Notes: generated from the sequence alone by a model not told the origin. A stretch of DNA of 64,000 bases from Gonium pectorale (GCA_001584585.1 LSYV01000010.1:2787744-2851743), one strand, 5' to 3'. Counted from the first letter of the stretch, positions 10,480 to 23,700 are shown. Numbers and translations: made by a program.

Positions 10480-13400
10480 ATGGCTCGGGTGGCTCTGGGC
10501 AGACTCACACTACTTCAGGATTGGCGGCCCGACGCAGGTGGGGCACGGGCCCTTTGCGTGCGTGAAAGGCTCCGCGCTTTTCGGCATTCGGACATTTCGC
10601 GCGCTTTTTTCCGCCGGTACCACAAGAGCGAGCGTCGCGGCCGCATCACCGCCCTTGTCATTGCTGCTTGCATCCCCATCACATTCACGCAGACCGTACA
10701 GCCCAAGCAGGCGACTGCCCCGAGCACAAGGGCCCAGCCGAGCGCGCCAAGCCCCGCTCGACGCTGCTGTGGCCGCGCGGGGGCGTGCTGGTCGGCCGGG
10801 ACCCGCTGTGCCGCATCCGCCTGGCGCAGCCGCAGGCGTCTCGGCAGCACTTTCTCATCTCCGTGAGTCGGCGAATGCCCCACTCTCATCCACTCTTGGC
10901 CGGGGCTCCCGCTGGTCCGGGCCAAGCCGAAACAGCATACGCATAGCCCGGCGTGGTACACCACCCGTCGGGGTGCTGCCTGCTGCTGCTGGGCGCTCCG
11001 GGCTGTGCGATGTGCGCACCGGATGCAGTGTGGGCCTTGTGGGGCTGCGACCGGTGCGTGCCCGTACCCTGGCAGGACCCACATGGAGTCATGGACCCAC
11101 GTGGCGACACGGAATGCGATGCGGGGTTGGCCGAGCTGGCCCACAGGCGGCCCGGCCCCACGCCCCTCGCATCACAGGGTTTTCAGAGCTTCCAACCCGC
11201 CCCAATCTGTCCCCCCGGTTGGATGGAGGACGGAGCTGCGCGAACCGCGCAACTGGCGGCCTGACCTCGCGGCCCCGCCCCTCTCGCCTCTCTCCTTCCC
11301 CGCTCCACCCTCTTCACACGCACACACACGCAGGATGAGGGCGGCACGGTGCGGCTGACGGACTCCTCCTCCAACGGCACCCTACTACTGCATGCCGACG
11401 GCGGCGCCGACGGCAGCGGCACCGCCGCCGACACCAATGAGCCTGTGCCGCCGCCGCCACCGCTGACGGCGGTAGCTGGACTTCTGATGGCGGGGCGCGG
11501 CACTCGACTCAGGAGGACTACGGTGGCCCTCAGCGCCGCCCGCCCCACGTACCTGGTGATAGGGGCGCGGGATCTGCTGCCTGCTCCGCCGCCGGCGCCG
11601 CCGGCGCCACCGCATCGGGTCGCAGGTGCGTCGTGCGGTGGAGCATGGCAGCTGCGCGAAGCGGTCGCCGCCAGTTTCGATAGGGGCCTGTGGCGGGGCG
11701 CCAAGGGGACTGTCCCACTGCGCAGCAGCTCGGAGTGCGTTCCGCGGTGCCGTGGTAATAATCGGCGCGCCTGCCTCGTCACCAGCTGGGAGATCCCGCC
11801 GCATCTCTCCCGGTCTCTCACGTGATTGCCAACCGCCATGCGTCGGAGCGAGGCCACTGCCGCCATCGGCACCGATGCCACCCGTCACCTGCCATGTACC
11901 TGCCGTGACCCCCCAGGGTCCATGCCTCCATCCCTCCGCGCTCAACCCAGTTCACTGCGCGACTCCTCGTCCCATTCTTTTTCATCATGTTTCCACCCTA
12001 ATCTCATTGTAGTCACACCCGACACCTCCCTCCCATTAAATGCCATCTTGGTCCCGCGTGGTGTCGATGCCTGCGTCTCACAGCCGCAGGAGGCGCGCCG
12101 CCGCTGCCATCCCGGCCGCCCCATGACGCCTCTGGCGCTGGGGTCGTCGCGGCGCAGAGCCTGCTAGCCGGCGCTACCATCCTCCACTGGCAGCCCTTGG
12201 GCGCCGGGAGCGGCGACGAACGTCTGCTCGATGGTGGCGCCGGCCGCAGCGCCGGAGCTGAGAGCCGCGCCGGGGCGGGCGGCGCCCGGGCAGCTGCGGC
12301 TGCGGCGGCAAGCGAGCACATCGACGGAGGGAGGCCAGCGGAATGCGATGTGGACGGCGACGATGGCGACGCGGCGGCAGCCGGCGGCTATGAAGGTGAA
12401 GGCCTGCTTGAAGCAGAAGGCGCAGCGCCGCCGCCGCCGCGGCCGCCGCCATCCCCGGTGGCGGCACAGCCGCCGCCTTCCCCGTCGCAGGGCATATCCC
12501 CGTCGTCTTCGCCGCCATTGGCGCAACAGCCGCCGCAATCATCGCTGCCACCGTCGCCGTCACCATCTCCATCTCCTTCGCCGTCACCGCATCTTCCGCC
12601 AGGGCCGGCGCTGCGGGCGCCGCAGGCGCCGCCGGCGCCGTCCTTACCAGCGCCGCCGGAGGCGCTGCCGCACCGGACCGGCGACCACCTCCTGCAGCAT
12701 GCGCCTTTCGGCAGGGTCTTTGCGAGTCTGCCCTGCCGAGAGGGGCTGCCTCTCCTGGACCACCCCTCACCGCCCTGGCTGGGGCGGCCCCAGGGGGCAC
12801 AGCAAGCGGCACTTCAACCCCAGCCTCACCCTCAGCTCCACCCCCAACCCCAACCCCGACCCCGTTCCCCGGCACAGTCGGGCCACCATTCGCTCGCGGA
12901 CTACCTGTTTGGGGAAGGGCGCGTCGCCTCGCCGGCCGCGGACGCTGCCACGGGCGGCGGCCTTCGCCGGCCGCCGCCGCCGCGGCTGCAGCTCTGGCAG
13001 CAGGGGAAGGACCCGACTGGGTTGCCGAAGGCGAGGCCGGAGCGGCGTGCTGCCTCGCCGGCCGCCGCCGATCCTCGGCCGCCCCGTCAGCGGCATGATA
13101 GACGTCGAGCGAAGGATCCAACGGTCGGCGGCAACAGCGGTGTCCCGGCGCCGCCGCAACGGCCGGACCCGCCAGCGGCAGCGACTCGGAAGCGGCTCGC
13201 CGCCTCGCCCTCAGGTGCTGGTACCTCACTGCCACTGCCACGGGGACAGCCACAGGAGCGGCGCCAGGCGACGGCGCCTCGGACGCGGCGCGCCGCCTCA
13301 CCGGCCTTCACCAGGCCCCCTCCACCTTCCCTGGCGGTGGCGGCACCGCTGCCGGATCTGCAGCGGGCGCCGCGTCAAGCTCTACAGCAGCACCTGGATC

Positions 13401-14059
13401 GGGCGCAGCCAGGTTGGCAGCCCTTGCGGCTGGAGCGGTCAGAGCCGGATAGCAGGCCCCGGCCCCGGCCCCCGCCGCTCACCCTGGTTCGCTCCGGCGA
13501 CGGTAGCGCCAAAAAGGTGGGTCCACGTGTCCCTGAGCCTGTCGCACTGGCGGCAGCCGTAGCAGGAGAGGACTGCGGAGATGCCTCAGCCGGAGGCCGG
13601 GCGGTGATGGATGCGGAAAGTGAGGAGGTGGAGGCGGCGGTAGGACGGGGCCTGGGCTGGCGGCGAGAGCAGGAGCGGAAGCGGGAGGGAGCGGGCATGG
13701 GAGCTGCTGGCGTGCCACACAGCGACAGGACTTCCGGGATGCCGGGCGCTGAGGCGGCGGCGGTGGCAGAGTCGCCGCCGGGAGGTGGCGGCGCAATTCG
13801 AAAGGCAGCGGCGCAAAAGGGGTTGGGCGCCGGTAGCGATTGCGATGGAAGCACTGTGGGCCGCCTGGGCAGGGCGGTGAGGGGCAAGCCGGCGACCGCG
13901 CGGGGCGGCCGTCGGGACGCTGACGCAAAGGAGCAGCAGGCGGAGGAGGATGCGGCCGCGGACGGAGCCGCTGCGGGCGCCGCTGCGACCAGCTGCCCTG
14001 GCGGCGCGGCAGCGTCCGTGGACGAGGGGCTGAAGGTATTCAAGCGGCGACGGGCGTGA
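10480..14059 (+). CDS. FHA-domain protein with long disordered tail
   Basis: A forkhead-associated domain binds phosphothreonine peptides, so a role in phospho-dependent signalling, often nuclear, is likely. Model exons: 10480-10537, 10711-10862, 11334-11625 and 12084 (or 12090)-14059, in phase throughout and giving about 825 residues. The FHA core spans exons 2 and 3: GGVLVGRDPLCRIRL, then ASRQHFLI with the conserved Ser and His, then LTDSSSNGTLLL. A proline/alanine insertion interrupts the end of the fold. The last exon encodes about 650 residues rich in Pro, Ala, Gln and Arg with SPSPSP runs, ending VFKRRRA. The splice from exon 3 to exon 4 is the weakest point: an extra exon near 11726-11820, or two separate genes, cannot be excluded. 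An N-terminal FHA recalls NBS1/nibrin, but I cannot show BRCT repeats. Confidence 0.62.
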
Positions 14060-15301
14060 GGCGGCAGCGTGGTTAGTGCTGCGGGAAGAGGCCGCGGGCG
14101 CAGAGGGCATCCAATGTAGGGGGTCGGAGGGCGAGTGGAGTGGGTTTACCGTACACGGGCAGGGTAGGGTGGAGCGTTGACGCGCGGGCAGGCGCGCTGT
14201 CATCGTAGGCCACAGCCGCCACGGCATCAGGGCGGGCTGCCATATGTCTGGGTGGGCTTAGGCGCGCACGCAATCAATCGACTGCTGGGAAGGACATGCA
14301 CGGAATGACGGAGCGCAGAAGATCGAGTAGCAGGCGATCTTTGATACGCGCAATTTACAGCGTTGCAACTAGACTTGGTATTTGGCACCATGCTGCCAAC
14401 GCCTGCAGAGCCCACTCCGCTGTGTGTTGCAAGGCTGTCAGGGTGCAAGGGGAGCCGCCACGCCGCCACAAATCAACCCGCACTCCAAATCTGTCAGGGG
14501 ACAAGGCATGCCCCATGCATGCGGGGCACGCAGAAGCCGGGCTTCTTTGCCCTTTAAGCCTATAAACGATATACATGGCAAACCGCGTTTTTCACACATC
14601 TACAACTGAGCCATCGATCGTCAACCTAGCTTAAACTTATAACCAACCGGTTTTATGGGCTGGGAGACCCTGGGTAAAGTCGCAACAGGCTTCCAACAGA
14701 CGAACCACAAAAATAAATCTATCACGATGATTCGCAGCAACAGTACAATAGGCGCAATAGCTTCCAAGTTTTCAGTAAAGAATACACACGAGGTGTGATA
14801 CGGCTTCTACGTCGACTTTGGTACATGATTGAAGTACATCGCCGCGATATGTCACAATACGGCACATTCGCCATTCTGCTCTGGGCACCAGCCAGACCAT
14901 GCCACAGCGGTCGTTAGCAATGGCTGACCGGATATTGCATTAGGCGCAACTGCACATGCCAGCAAGCACACGACTAGTCGTGGTATACAAATACACGAAG
15001 GTCCTACGAACCCGGCAAATGTGCCACGCATTCATCCGCCGTCAGGAACCCTGGGCCCCGCGCTCCATGGCTTTTGGAGAACGTGAAGCCTCTGGGATGT
15101 ATGCTTAATCTACAATACCGGCCCGGTTGCATGAGTTGAACGCCAGAACAGCTCTATGTGACCGCTCGCACCTCGGGCCGTGCGTGCTGACAGATACGTA
15201 GCCGCTCGGATGAACGCGAGGCCAGCTTCCGCCCACGGATGCGCTTGCTAAGCGCATTAGCCACTGTGCGTCCATACTCCGGACGGAAGGCCGGCGAGGC
15301 C
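14060..15301. other. Convergent intergenic region
   Basis: This stretch lies between the stop codons of the FHA gene (+) and the small DUF4864-like gene (-). It is more AT-rich than the flanking exons, especially at 14590-14880. A TTACA at 14355-14359 would read as TGTAA on the minus strand and could end the minus-strand transcript, about 950 bases beyond its stop. No coding signal or RNA gene is seen. Confidence 0.4.
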
Positions 15302-17113
15302 TCAGTCAGCCCACAGCTTTCGCACGTCCTGGTTCTCGCACACCCAGCGGTCCGTGTACCAGAAGCCGTCATAGATGCCACCGAGCCGCTGCAGTGGGGG
15401 TGAGGAGGTGGGGGCTGGGTCAGGGTCAACCGTAATGAGGCTAACATAGTGAGCATGTTTGCGACAAGGCAGCCTACGTAGCAAGGATGTATGTTCTCCC
15501 GTACGGTGTCCACCTGCGCCAGTCCTCCCTGGCACTCCCTGCCTATCAGCTTCGGTTGCATATGGCCAAAGGCATGTGCCCCGTGCCGCCTTTCTAACAC
15601 GCCTTACTTCAACCTCACCTGCAGCATGGTGATCGAGTACGTGCGCTCCTCAAGCCGGTGCGTGTCGTGTACCCGCACGCGGACGCACCAGGACCCCTCA
15701 TCCACCTAACGGCCAGGATGGACAGACCCGTGGGTCAGCAGGGCGGGACGAGGCCAACATGGCGCGGAAGAAGAACCTGAGCCCCAGCATGCGCCGAGGC
15801 AAAACTTGCTGAACGCCTGCTCCGCTTTTCCCTTCCGGACTCTCTCTTTCCGGCCCCGGCACCTCGTTGAACACGACACAGCACACCTGCAACGTGCTTA
15901 GCATCTCCCAGCCCGAATTGTCGAGCAGCGTAGCATAGTAGGGTGAGTGCATGACGCGGCGGAAGCGCTCAAACTGCCTGAGGGGTGCGGGCACCGAGAG
16001 AGGGACGCCGGCGGACCGGCAAGGGGCAGGAACTGTCGCGCCTGCAGCCATTGCGGCACGGGAGTAGGATACCCAGTAATCAACATTTGAGCCGATCCCG
16101 GCCCGTGCCATGTCGGCGCCGCCATGATCCAGCTTGCACAGTCTGCGCGCAAAGCACTCAGCACTGCTATGCCTCGCTAGCGCATTCCGTGGGGACTCTA
16201 TGCCGTCAAAGACGCCAGACCATGTGGACGATAACAATTCGGCGGCCTTGCCCGTGGCCCATCCGTGGGCGGGGGCAGCTGGCAGGAAACCATCCCTCCT
16301 TAAAACATCGCAAGCCCGTCCGCTGCCTGTCCTACACACGCGGGCGGCGGCTTACCCAAGGTCCAGGCTGCGCCTGCGCGGGGAGATAACGGGCAGGAGC
16401 ATGTGAAACAAGGGGTCTCGGTGGCGCGAACCCGCATTCACCCAATGACCGACTAGTTTGCCGTGAACGGCCCTTGCCTGAGCACCCACCCGAAGTATTG
16501 CGCTCGCTTAAAGGGGTCAAAGTTGGCGAAGCGGTAGAGCACCTCCACGCCGTGGTCCGCGTACGGCACGTTGTTGTTTTGGAGGGCCTGCAATGCAGCG
16601 GGAGACATAGGACTGAAGCTGCCACAGACTCCCGAGAGAAAAACCCGACACGTCGTCCGATTTCAGCCAGTAATCCATGCGTGATGGCCTACGATATAGC
16701 ATGCGTCGTCGACATGTGGAGTCAGGAGTGCCCCCTCTTGCACAGCTCTGGGACGTGGGCGCTGCAGTTTTGGCACGGGTCGGCAGTGATAGGAGGGCCT
16801 AGAGCATCGTCAGCGGTACCCCAAGCGAGACCTCACCTCCAACTGGACGCGTAGCGCGTCCTCCCATGAGAGGTCAAAACATGGCCCGAGCTGCGAGCGT
16901 TTCTTGGGGAACGCCAGACACTCCCTGGGAGCAAGCGGTGAGGACGGTGGGTGAGCTGTCAAGGCTGCGCGCCAGCTGCTGCCGACTGCGTAAGGTTACA
17001 TGCAGCTTTGCCGGCAGATGGGATATGTAGGGCGGTCGCGCCTTACCCCACCCACGCCCGGATGGCGCAACAACAACGGTCACCTGCATTCTAGATGCAA
17101 GCAAGTCGCGCAT
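15302..17113 (-). CDS. Small conserved protein, DUF4864-like, function unknown
   Basis: Five well-supported exons read 16837-16924, 16490-16587, 15887-15977, 15619-15705 and 15302-15388, all with GT-AG borders and continuous phase. A tentative first exon, 17052-17113, starts at an ATG and keeps phase, giving 170 residues. Readable blocks are WEDALRVQLEALQ, YRFANFDPFKRAQYFGQFER, FRRVMHSPYYATLL, WCVRVRVHDTHRL, SITMLQRLGGIYDGFWYTD and the end VRKLWAD. This order (an aromatic-rich start, a Phe-rich mid-segment, then a beta-strand-like C-terminus ending in a Gly-Tyr/Phe-Trp block) recalls DUF4864 and related NTF2-like proteins of plants and algae. That similarity is from memory of the pattern and needs a profile search. 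No transit peptide is obvious in the tentative first exon. It is divergent to the bromodomain gene. Confidence 0.65.
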
Positions 17114-17780
17114 AAGCTTAATCGTAACTACCCACCCATTATCAAGGAAGATCAGGCCTCCCTCCTCGCCCACGGCAGCGCTGCCAACGTGTCGTCGTTT
17201 CGTGTGGCGCGGAAGCCACCATGACGCCGGCCTCGGCAATAAATATCCTAAGCGGTCGCTCGCGACGGTCAGCAGCTGGGGTTTGGTGCGTTCGAATGGT
17301 CTGTTTCAAACCACACCTGGCCGCTCCCGGGCACGACCCCCGCAGCACGCCTGTCCACCACGATTGCCGAGCAACATTGCCATAAGTGAGAGATAGAGGC
17401 AGGCTGTGAGGCAGGGGGAAAGGGTTCTCGGGTGTTTGACGAGCTTGCCAACCAAGCAGATGGATATATGCCAAGCAATCACGGCTGCAAACGAGGGAAT
17501 GCTATGCGCAATGCAAGCCTGCCCGGAAAGACGAGACCTTACCAGTCAGTTACGGCAGTTTTGTGAGGGAGGTGAGGGCCGCGACTACGCATGCGTTGAC
17601 CTTTGCCAGTTCCCCCCTCTCACACACATATGGTCCAGAATAATGGCGGAGCATGCCCCGGTTCCCTCGTCAAGATTTCTCAGGCTGTGACAGATTTTGC
17701 AATTGACGGGAGCATGAAACATGTATTAGTTTCTGCAATGAAAATTAGTGTTAGCTGACATCCTGGTCGAGACCGAAGAT
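17114..17780. other. Short divergent promoter region
   Basis: About 670 bases separate the tentative start of the minus-strand DUF4864-like gene from the ATG of the bromodomain gene, so the two probably share a bidirectional promoter. The part next to the bromodomain gene (17690-17780) is AT-rich. No RNA gene or extra exon is supported. Confidence 0.4.
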
Positions 17781-20700
17781 ATGGACCCGGTCGCTCGGGC
17801 TGCCCTTTTGCGGGTACACTGGTGCAAATTGATGACATTAAAGCAAATTAACACTGCAAATGCGAGCAAGCCTGTGTGTGGGACGCTTGTGGCCCCAAAG
17901 TGCCCCGTTGCCGACTTGCGGACTTGCAGGTGCTGGTAGCGGTGATGCAAAAGGAGGAAGCTCAGCAATATTTTAACAGGCCCGTGGACCCGACTGAACA
18001 CCCCGACTATGTCTCGCGCGTCCAGGTCAGCGCCAATGCCGCTCACCCACGCAACCACAAAGTTCCTGGCAGCGGGGGAGCGATGTGCGTAGATAGGGGG
18101 CCTCGCTTCCCCGTTGCTGGTAGCGTGAAGCGGGAGCACTGTGGCAACGACCTGTAACCCGTGATAACCGGGTCCTAACACATACATACCGTACCAACCG
18201 CAGAAACCTATGGACCTCGGCACTGTGCACGGCAAGCTCTTCATGGAGGTGTACGATACCGTTGAGGCGGTTCTGCGCGACGTGCAGTTGGTGAGTTCGG
18301 ACGAGGGTCGGGGCCATGGTGGGCAAAATGGCTACCCTGTCGGCCCTGGCTGCAGTTAGGTTATCTGGGCAAAGCAGCGAAGAACTCATGACGCTACCCG
18401 CTTGAGGGCCACACGGGTATATCTCGCCGCGGTGTTTGTAGTCGTGTCACCGCCCTCGCGTCAGCCGTCATACCTTCGGTATTGCCTTCCCGCATGAGTG
18501 GCACCCCTAACTCGCGCTTCTGCAGGTGTGGGACAACGCACGAGCGTACTATCCAGCAGGCCATGGGGCTCGCTCCGCCGTGGACGCCCTATCGACAGCT
18601 TTCAACGACCTGAACCGTTCTGCCATGGCCCTGCCGCTCCCGGAGGAGCCGCACTATGATCCATTCCTCCAGCTGGCCCCACCACAGCCACAGCCGGCAG
18701 CGCAGATCAGCGCTCAGGCGGAGTCCCAGTTCCCATCCCTGACCCTACCGGACCAGGCGCCACCAGCGCCACTGCTGCCGCCCGAGCCGCAGCCGGCTGA
18801 AGCGGCGAGTGGAGCAATAGCCCAACCGTCGGAGCCGCAGACTCTCGAGCCGCAGCCACCGCCCACGTCGCAGCAGCCGGAGGAACCGGCTGAGCTTCAG
18901 GCGCCACAGCCGACACTCGGATCAGCGTACGTTTTACCGGGGCGCCAGGAGCCACAACAGGTCATCCGGGAGCATGCGCCGCCTGCGCAGCTCCCCTGTC
19001 CATCTCAACCGCCCGACACGCCGCCCCCGCCGGACGAGGCACATGGGCATTTGCAGGGCATGCCGCAGCCGCAGGCGCTGGCCCTGCCGCAGGTGCACGA
19101 ACCACCGCAGCCGCAGGGGCTGCCCCCCGCGCCGCAGGAGCCGCCCCTACCACTTGCAGAGGAGCAGCAGCACGCGCACCCGGAGGCTGGCCCGCTTTCG
19201 ATGGAGACAGAGCGCGAGGGGGTGCCTTGCCCGCATCCGGATATCGAGATTGATGTGCAGCAGATGCCGGTGGTAGCAACGGCGCCGACCCCAGGGTCCG
19301 CGGCGGCAGCGCCCCCTGGGTTGGTCGCGGAGCCGGCGTCCCTGAGCGTGGAGCAGCAGCCTCTACAGCTGCAGGACCCGCTGCAGGAGCCGATGCAGCA
19401 AAGCTTCATATTCGATCCAGATGAGGATTGCTCATCCATGCAGGGCTCAGCGGCGGCAGGTGCGGCGTTCATACCCGAACGTTGGGGGCCTGTCCGGAGC
19501 GAAACCAAGCAAGAGGCGCATAGCTTGCATGCTAGCTTGGCCCCTTGCCATATGAAATCCGGCGTAGGTGCGCCTGCCTGATAGGAGGATAGCATCTGTG
19601 TTAGCGATGCCTGGCGTGTATGTTCGCATCCCAGGAGCCATCGCCTCATCTCGCAATTGTCCCCTCTCCCCCTGATCCAACTCGCAGCAGGGTCAGGTGG
19701 CGCAGGTGGGGCGCTCCCGGGATGTCAGCTTGCCGGCGCGAGTCCGAGCTTCGGGCAGCGGCTGGACGCAGCGCCAGCAGCGGGGCCGGGGCCTGCATCG
19801 GGTGGTGGCGACACGCTGGCGACGGTGCGATCCGGCAGCGGTGGCGGTGTTGGCGGTGTAGGAGCGCAGATGAGCATGGCGAACGCTGGCGGGGCAACGC
19901 ACCTTTCTTCGGCCCATCAGCCACTTCATCCACAGCATCAGCAGCGCCCAACGATTTTGCGGATCAAAAGGGAGCCAGTCAAGGAAGAAGAGGAGGAGCG
20001 GGCGGTAAGGTTATACAGGTTTCATGGGACACGTGCCTGGCAGTGACAGTGGGCCGTTGAGAGCTCTCGCCTGCGAAGGGGCCGTAGGGCAGGGCTGGTC
20101 GGCAGCGGCAGTTTTAATATGGTCACAGCTGGGCTCTTGCCCAGCTGCGACGCACTGTGCGCCCTTTGCCCTGAGAGTTTTGTCGGTTCCATCCTTCATT
20201 CTTTGCACTGGTGTGAGGACGGTCAGCTGACAGTCCCGTGCGCCCTGCGGGCCCCCTCCCCGATTCTCTACAATCAACGACACGCATCATGCATGATACC
20301 AGTCCGACGGCGTCCGGCAGGGTGTCATGATTCCCGTCTCCAACTCGCTCTCAGCATCGGCCGGCGCGCCAGCCCATGCGCCGGCGTCCGCTCCAGCGCC
20401 CGCTCCCGCCGCCCTCGGGCCTGCGCACGGCTCGCACGGCCATGGCCGCAGCGCTGGTCCGGTGCTTCCCGGCGGGCGCTGCGACGTGTGCCGGCGGCTG
20501 AAGAAGGGGCGCTGCGGAACGAGCACCTCCTCCCTCAAGTGCGAGTACCGCCGCCTCAACAACCTGCCGTACGCAGACCCCATCACAGGTTGCTAACTTG
20601 GGCTTGCCGCTGCGGGCTGGATTGCTTGCGTGCGTTTTCTGGCTGCCCGTCTACCGCCGACCAGCCCCTGCTGTGCGTTGTCCAATTCCCGTCCCTTAGC

Positions 20701-23700
20701 CCTGTCATCGCTAAATGGCGCGTTTCCGGTTTCTCTCCGTTCAACTGCCGCCTTCGCTGACATGCTTTCCTTTTGGCAGCATCCTAAAGCCATGCACCTC
20801 ACTGTAGCACAAATGTGACAACGATGCCTCCCTTTCAACCGCCCCTCTCCCACCAGGAGAACGGATCATTCCGCCGGGCTACCTGGCCTCCGAGGAGGAG
20901 GACGATGAGGGCGGCACGCCCTCCGCCTCACACGCGCACGGGGGCATGGGTCCCTTTGGCGGCTCCCATCGCGGCGGCACGGCCTCGGAAGTGTCTGGAA
21001 GTTCCGCACCCTCGCACAGCGGCGCCGCCGCTGTCGGTCTCGCCACCAGCAGCGGACACTACACGCGTGGAGGCGCAGCGGCAGCCGCAGCTGCGGCAGC
21101 AGCAGCTTCCTCGCCCGGGTCGCACGGCGGGTTCGGAGCCGACGGCGAGGGCGGCGGTGGAGGTGGCCGCATGGCGCAGGCGGGGTATGGTGTCGCCGGG
21201 GGTGGCGTGTCAAAGCCGCCTCGCGGGAGCAGCAAACCCGGGTCAAAACCAGCGGCGCGGGCGGCCGCACGGGACGCCGCAGGCGCCAATGGCTCTCCAG
21301 TCAAGGGCAGCGGCAGGACACCCAAGGCCGGCGGCGGTGGGGCGCGTGGGCACGCGGGAGGCGGCGGCGGTAGCAAAGCGCAGGCTCGGCCCAAGGCGGG
21401 GGCCGCCAACGGCGGCGGCGGGGCCGCCCGCGGCGGGGCACAGATGGCCCTAGACGCTGACGCCGATGCGGACTTGGGGCTTGACGCGGACGAGGAGCTG
21501 GCACTGGCTGCTGCTGCCATGTTTGACGCCCCGCCGGATACCTCGCGGGCCGGTGGCGGCCGACCTAGCGCAGGCAGCATGCTGTTGGACGACATGCTGC
21601 TTGGAGACTTGGGTGGCTTGGACGAGCTGTGCCCGAATGACATGCCTGGAATGGCCGCTGGCGGAGGCGGCGCCCAGCAGCAACAGCCGCAAGGCCGGCC
21701 GGCGGCGGGCGCGCGGCGCCCAAGCAGCGGCGACGGCGGTAATGGCAGCGGCACAGCGCTACCGGCGGCGGTGCCGGGCGCCAAGCCGCAGACGGTGGCG
21801 GCGGCGCAGGCGCAGCTGCAGGCGGCGCAGGGTGCGCTGACATCGGCGCAGGCGCGGTTGGCGGAGCTGGATCGGAGCTGGCGCGCGTCAGAGCAGCAGT
21901 CTGCAGAGCAGAAGCAGAAGCTAGCGGAGGCCAAGGTAAGGGAGGGCTGTTCATGAAGGGCCGGGACTAAAGAGGTCATCACCTGTATCGACCGAACGTC
22001 AAGTTCCCTCTCGTCTCGACAATGGCCGGCTGCCAGTTCGGCTCTGGCGTTTACCACCCCTGGCACTGGTACATGCCCGATGGCGAGTCCCCCACGGATC
22101 ACCGACATGCCCACCACCAGGGCCGTCGCATGTTCCTGTTCCCCTCTCCAAGCACAGCCAATGCACGCAAGTTCTTCGTTGTGGGCAGGCTACCTATTGC
22201 TTGTTGGCGTGGCCCTCGCGCCTTTGGAACATGCTCCTCCAAACTGCGGCGTGAGCTAATGCAATCCTCGTGGCCCTCACACCACAGGCCGCGAAGATGC
22301 GGGAGCTGGAGCGCCTCAACATGGCGTTGAGGGCGCGACAGACCGTCATGGAGCAGGCTCGGGCCATGGCGACGCGCGCTACTGAGCTGCGCCAGCAGCT
22401 GGAGCGCGCCCGGTCGCAGCTGGCCTCGCTCCCGCCGCCGCCGGCCCCGCAGCCGCAGCAGTCCCAGCAGCCGCAACAGCCCTCCGGGAACGCGACCGCC
22501 ACGGCACCGCCGCCGGCTCAGCCGCAAGGCGGGTCCGGCGCCTCTGGCGCGGCGCAGCAGCAGCCGCCCTTCACCGCGGGAACGGGGCCGGGGACCGGCC
22601 CGGGTGGTGTGGGGGGGGGCAGAAGGGGCCGTGGGGCCCGTCAGCGGGGCTGTGGGAGCCGACAGCAGCATTGCAGGGCCGTCCCCGGGGTGCGACACGA
22701 ATGACTTTTTCAACCTTGATGATGGTCCAGGGGCGGAGGCCCCCGCCGCTGCCGCTGCGACGGAGGCGCCCACACTCAGCGCCGGAAACAGTGGCGCCGC
22801 CAGCAATGGCGGCGACGGCTGCGGCGGAGCGACTGTGCCTGCGCCTGGTGCAGGGCTAGTAGGGATTACAGGTGCCGGGACAGCTGCTGCGCCTTCCATG
22901 GTAGGCGGTGCTAGCCTCCCGGTCGGTGCGGCGAGCCAGGCCGTTAGTGACCTTGGCGGGCCAGCAGGGCCGGTGCCGCAGCTGCCCGGGGAGGTTGTCG
23001 GCAGCGGCGCTGGTCCGGACGCGCCGCACGCCGCTGCTGGGGCTTGCGTGGACAGCACTGCGTCGCCGGGGACGGCAGCACATCTGGCAGCGACCGCGAA
23101 CTCGCCGGGCACACAAGGGGTGTTGTCGGTCGAGCATCCCGGGGGCGCGCCGTCGGTGGATGGGTCGGCGCTGGTGTCGGCGCCGCAGCACAGCCCGGCA
23201 CGGTCAAACGTCCCCGGGGCAGCCTGCGGTTCGCCCCAGATACAGGCACAGCTGGAGCTCTCGGGTCAGTCATCGTTACCATCTGGGTCAGCCTTGCTCC
23301 CAGGCGCGCCGGTACCGGGAGCGGGGGCTGTCGGTGGTGGCGGCGGCGCGGCCGCTGGGCTGCCCTTGCCGTGCCCCGTAGGGAACCCGTCCGCGTCGGG
23401 CGTTGCGGTGCTGCAGGCTGCGCAGCCGCAGCACAACAGCCCGCAACTCGCGCCGGGTCCGGTGCAGCAGCAGGCTCAGTCGCTGCACCCGCAACGGCAA
23501 CAGCTGCAGCCGCAGCAGCAGCAGCAGCCGCAGCAGCCGCCGCAGCAGCAGCAGCCACAGCAGGCGCCGCTCCAAACGCAGCAGCAAGTGGCGGCTCACC
23601 CGCAGATGCCATTGCAGCAGGGCCTGCCGCAGCTAACGCAGACGGGGTCGCAGTCGTTGGCGCCATTGGACACAACCTTGGGCTACGCCAGAGCGCCGCC

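Noticed and set aside
12174..13301. 375-codon minus-strand frame and a second plus-strand frame in the FHA tail
   Set aside because: All frames are open through this repetitive GC-rich exon. Only one joins the FHA exons in phase, and no motif supports the others.
21059..22117. 352-codon minus-strand open frame
   Set aside because: It lies opposite a bromodomain exon with continuous splicing. Its Ala/Pro/Ser composition is what GC-rich codons give in antisense.
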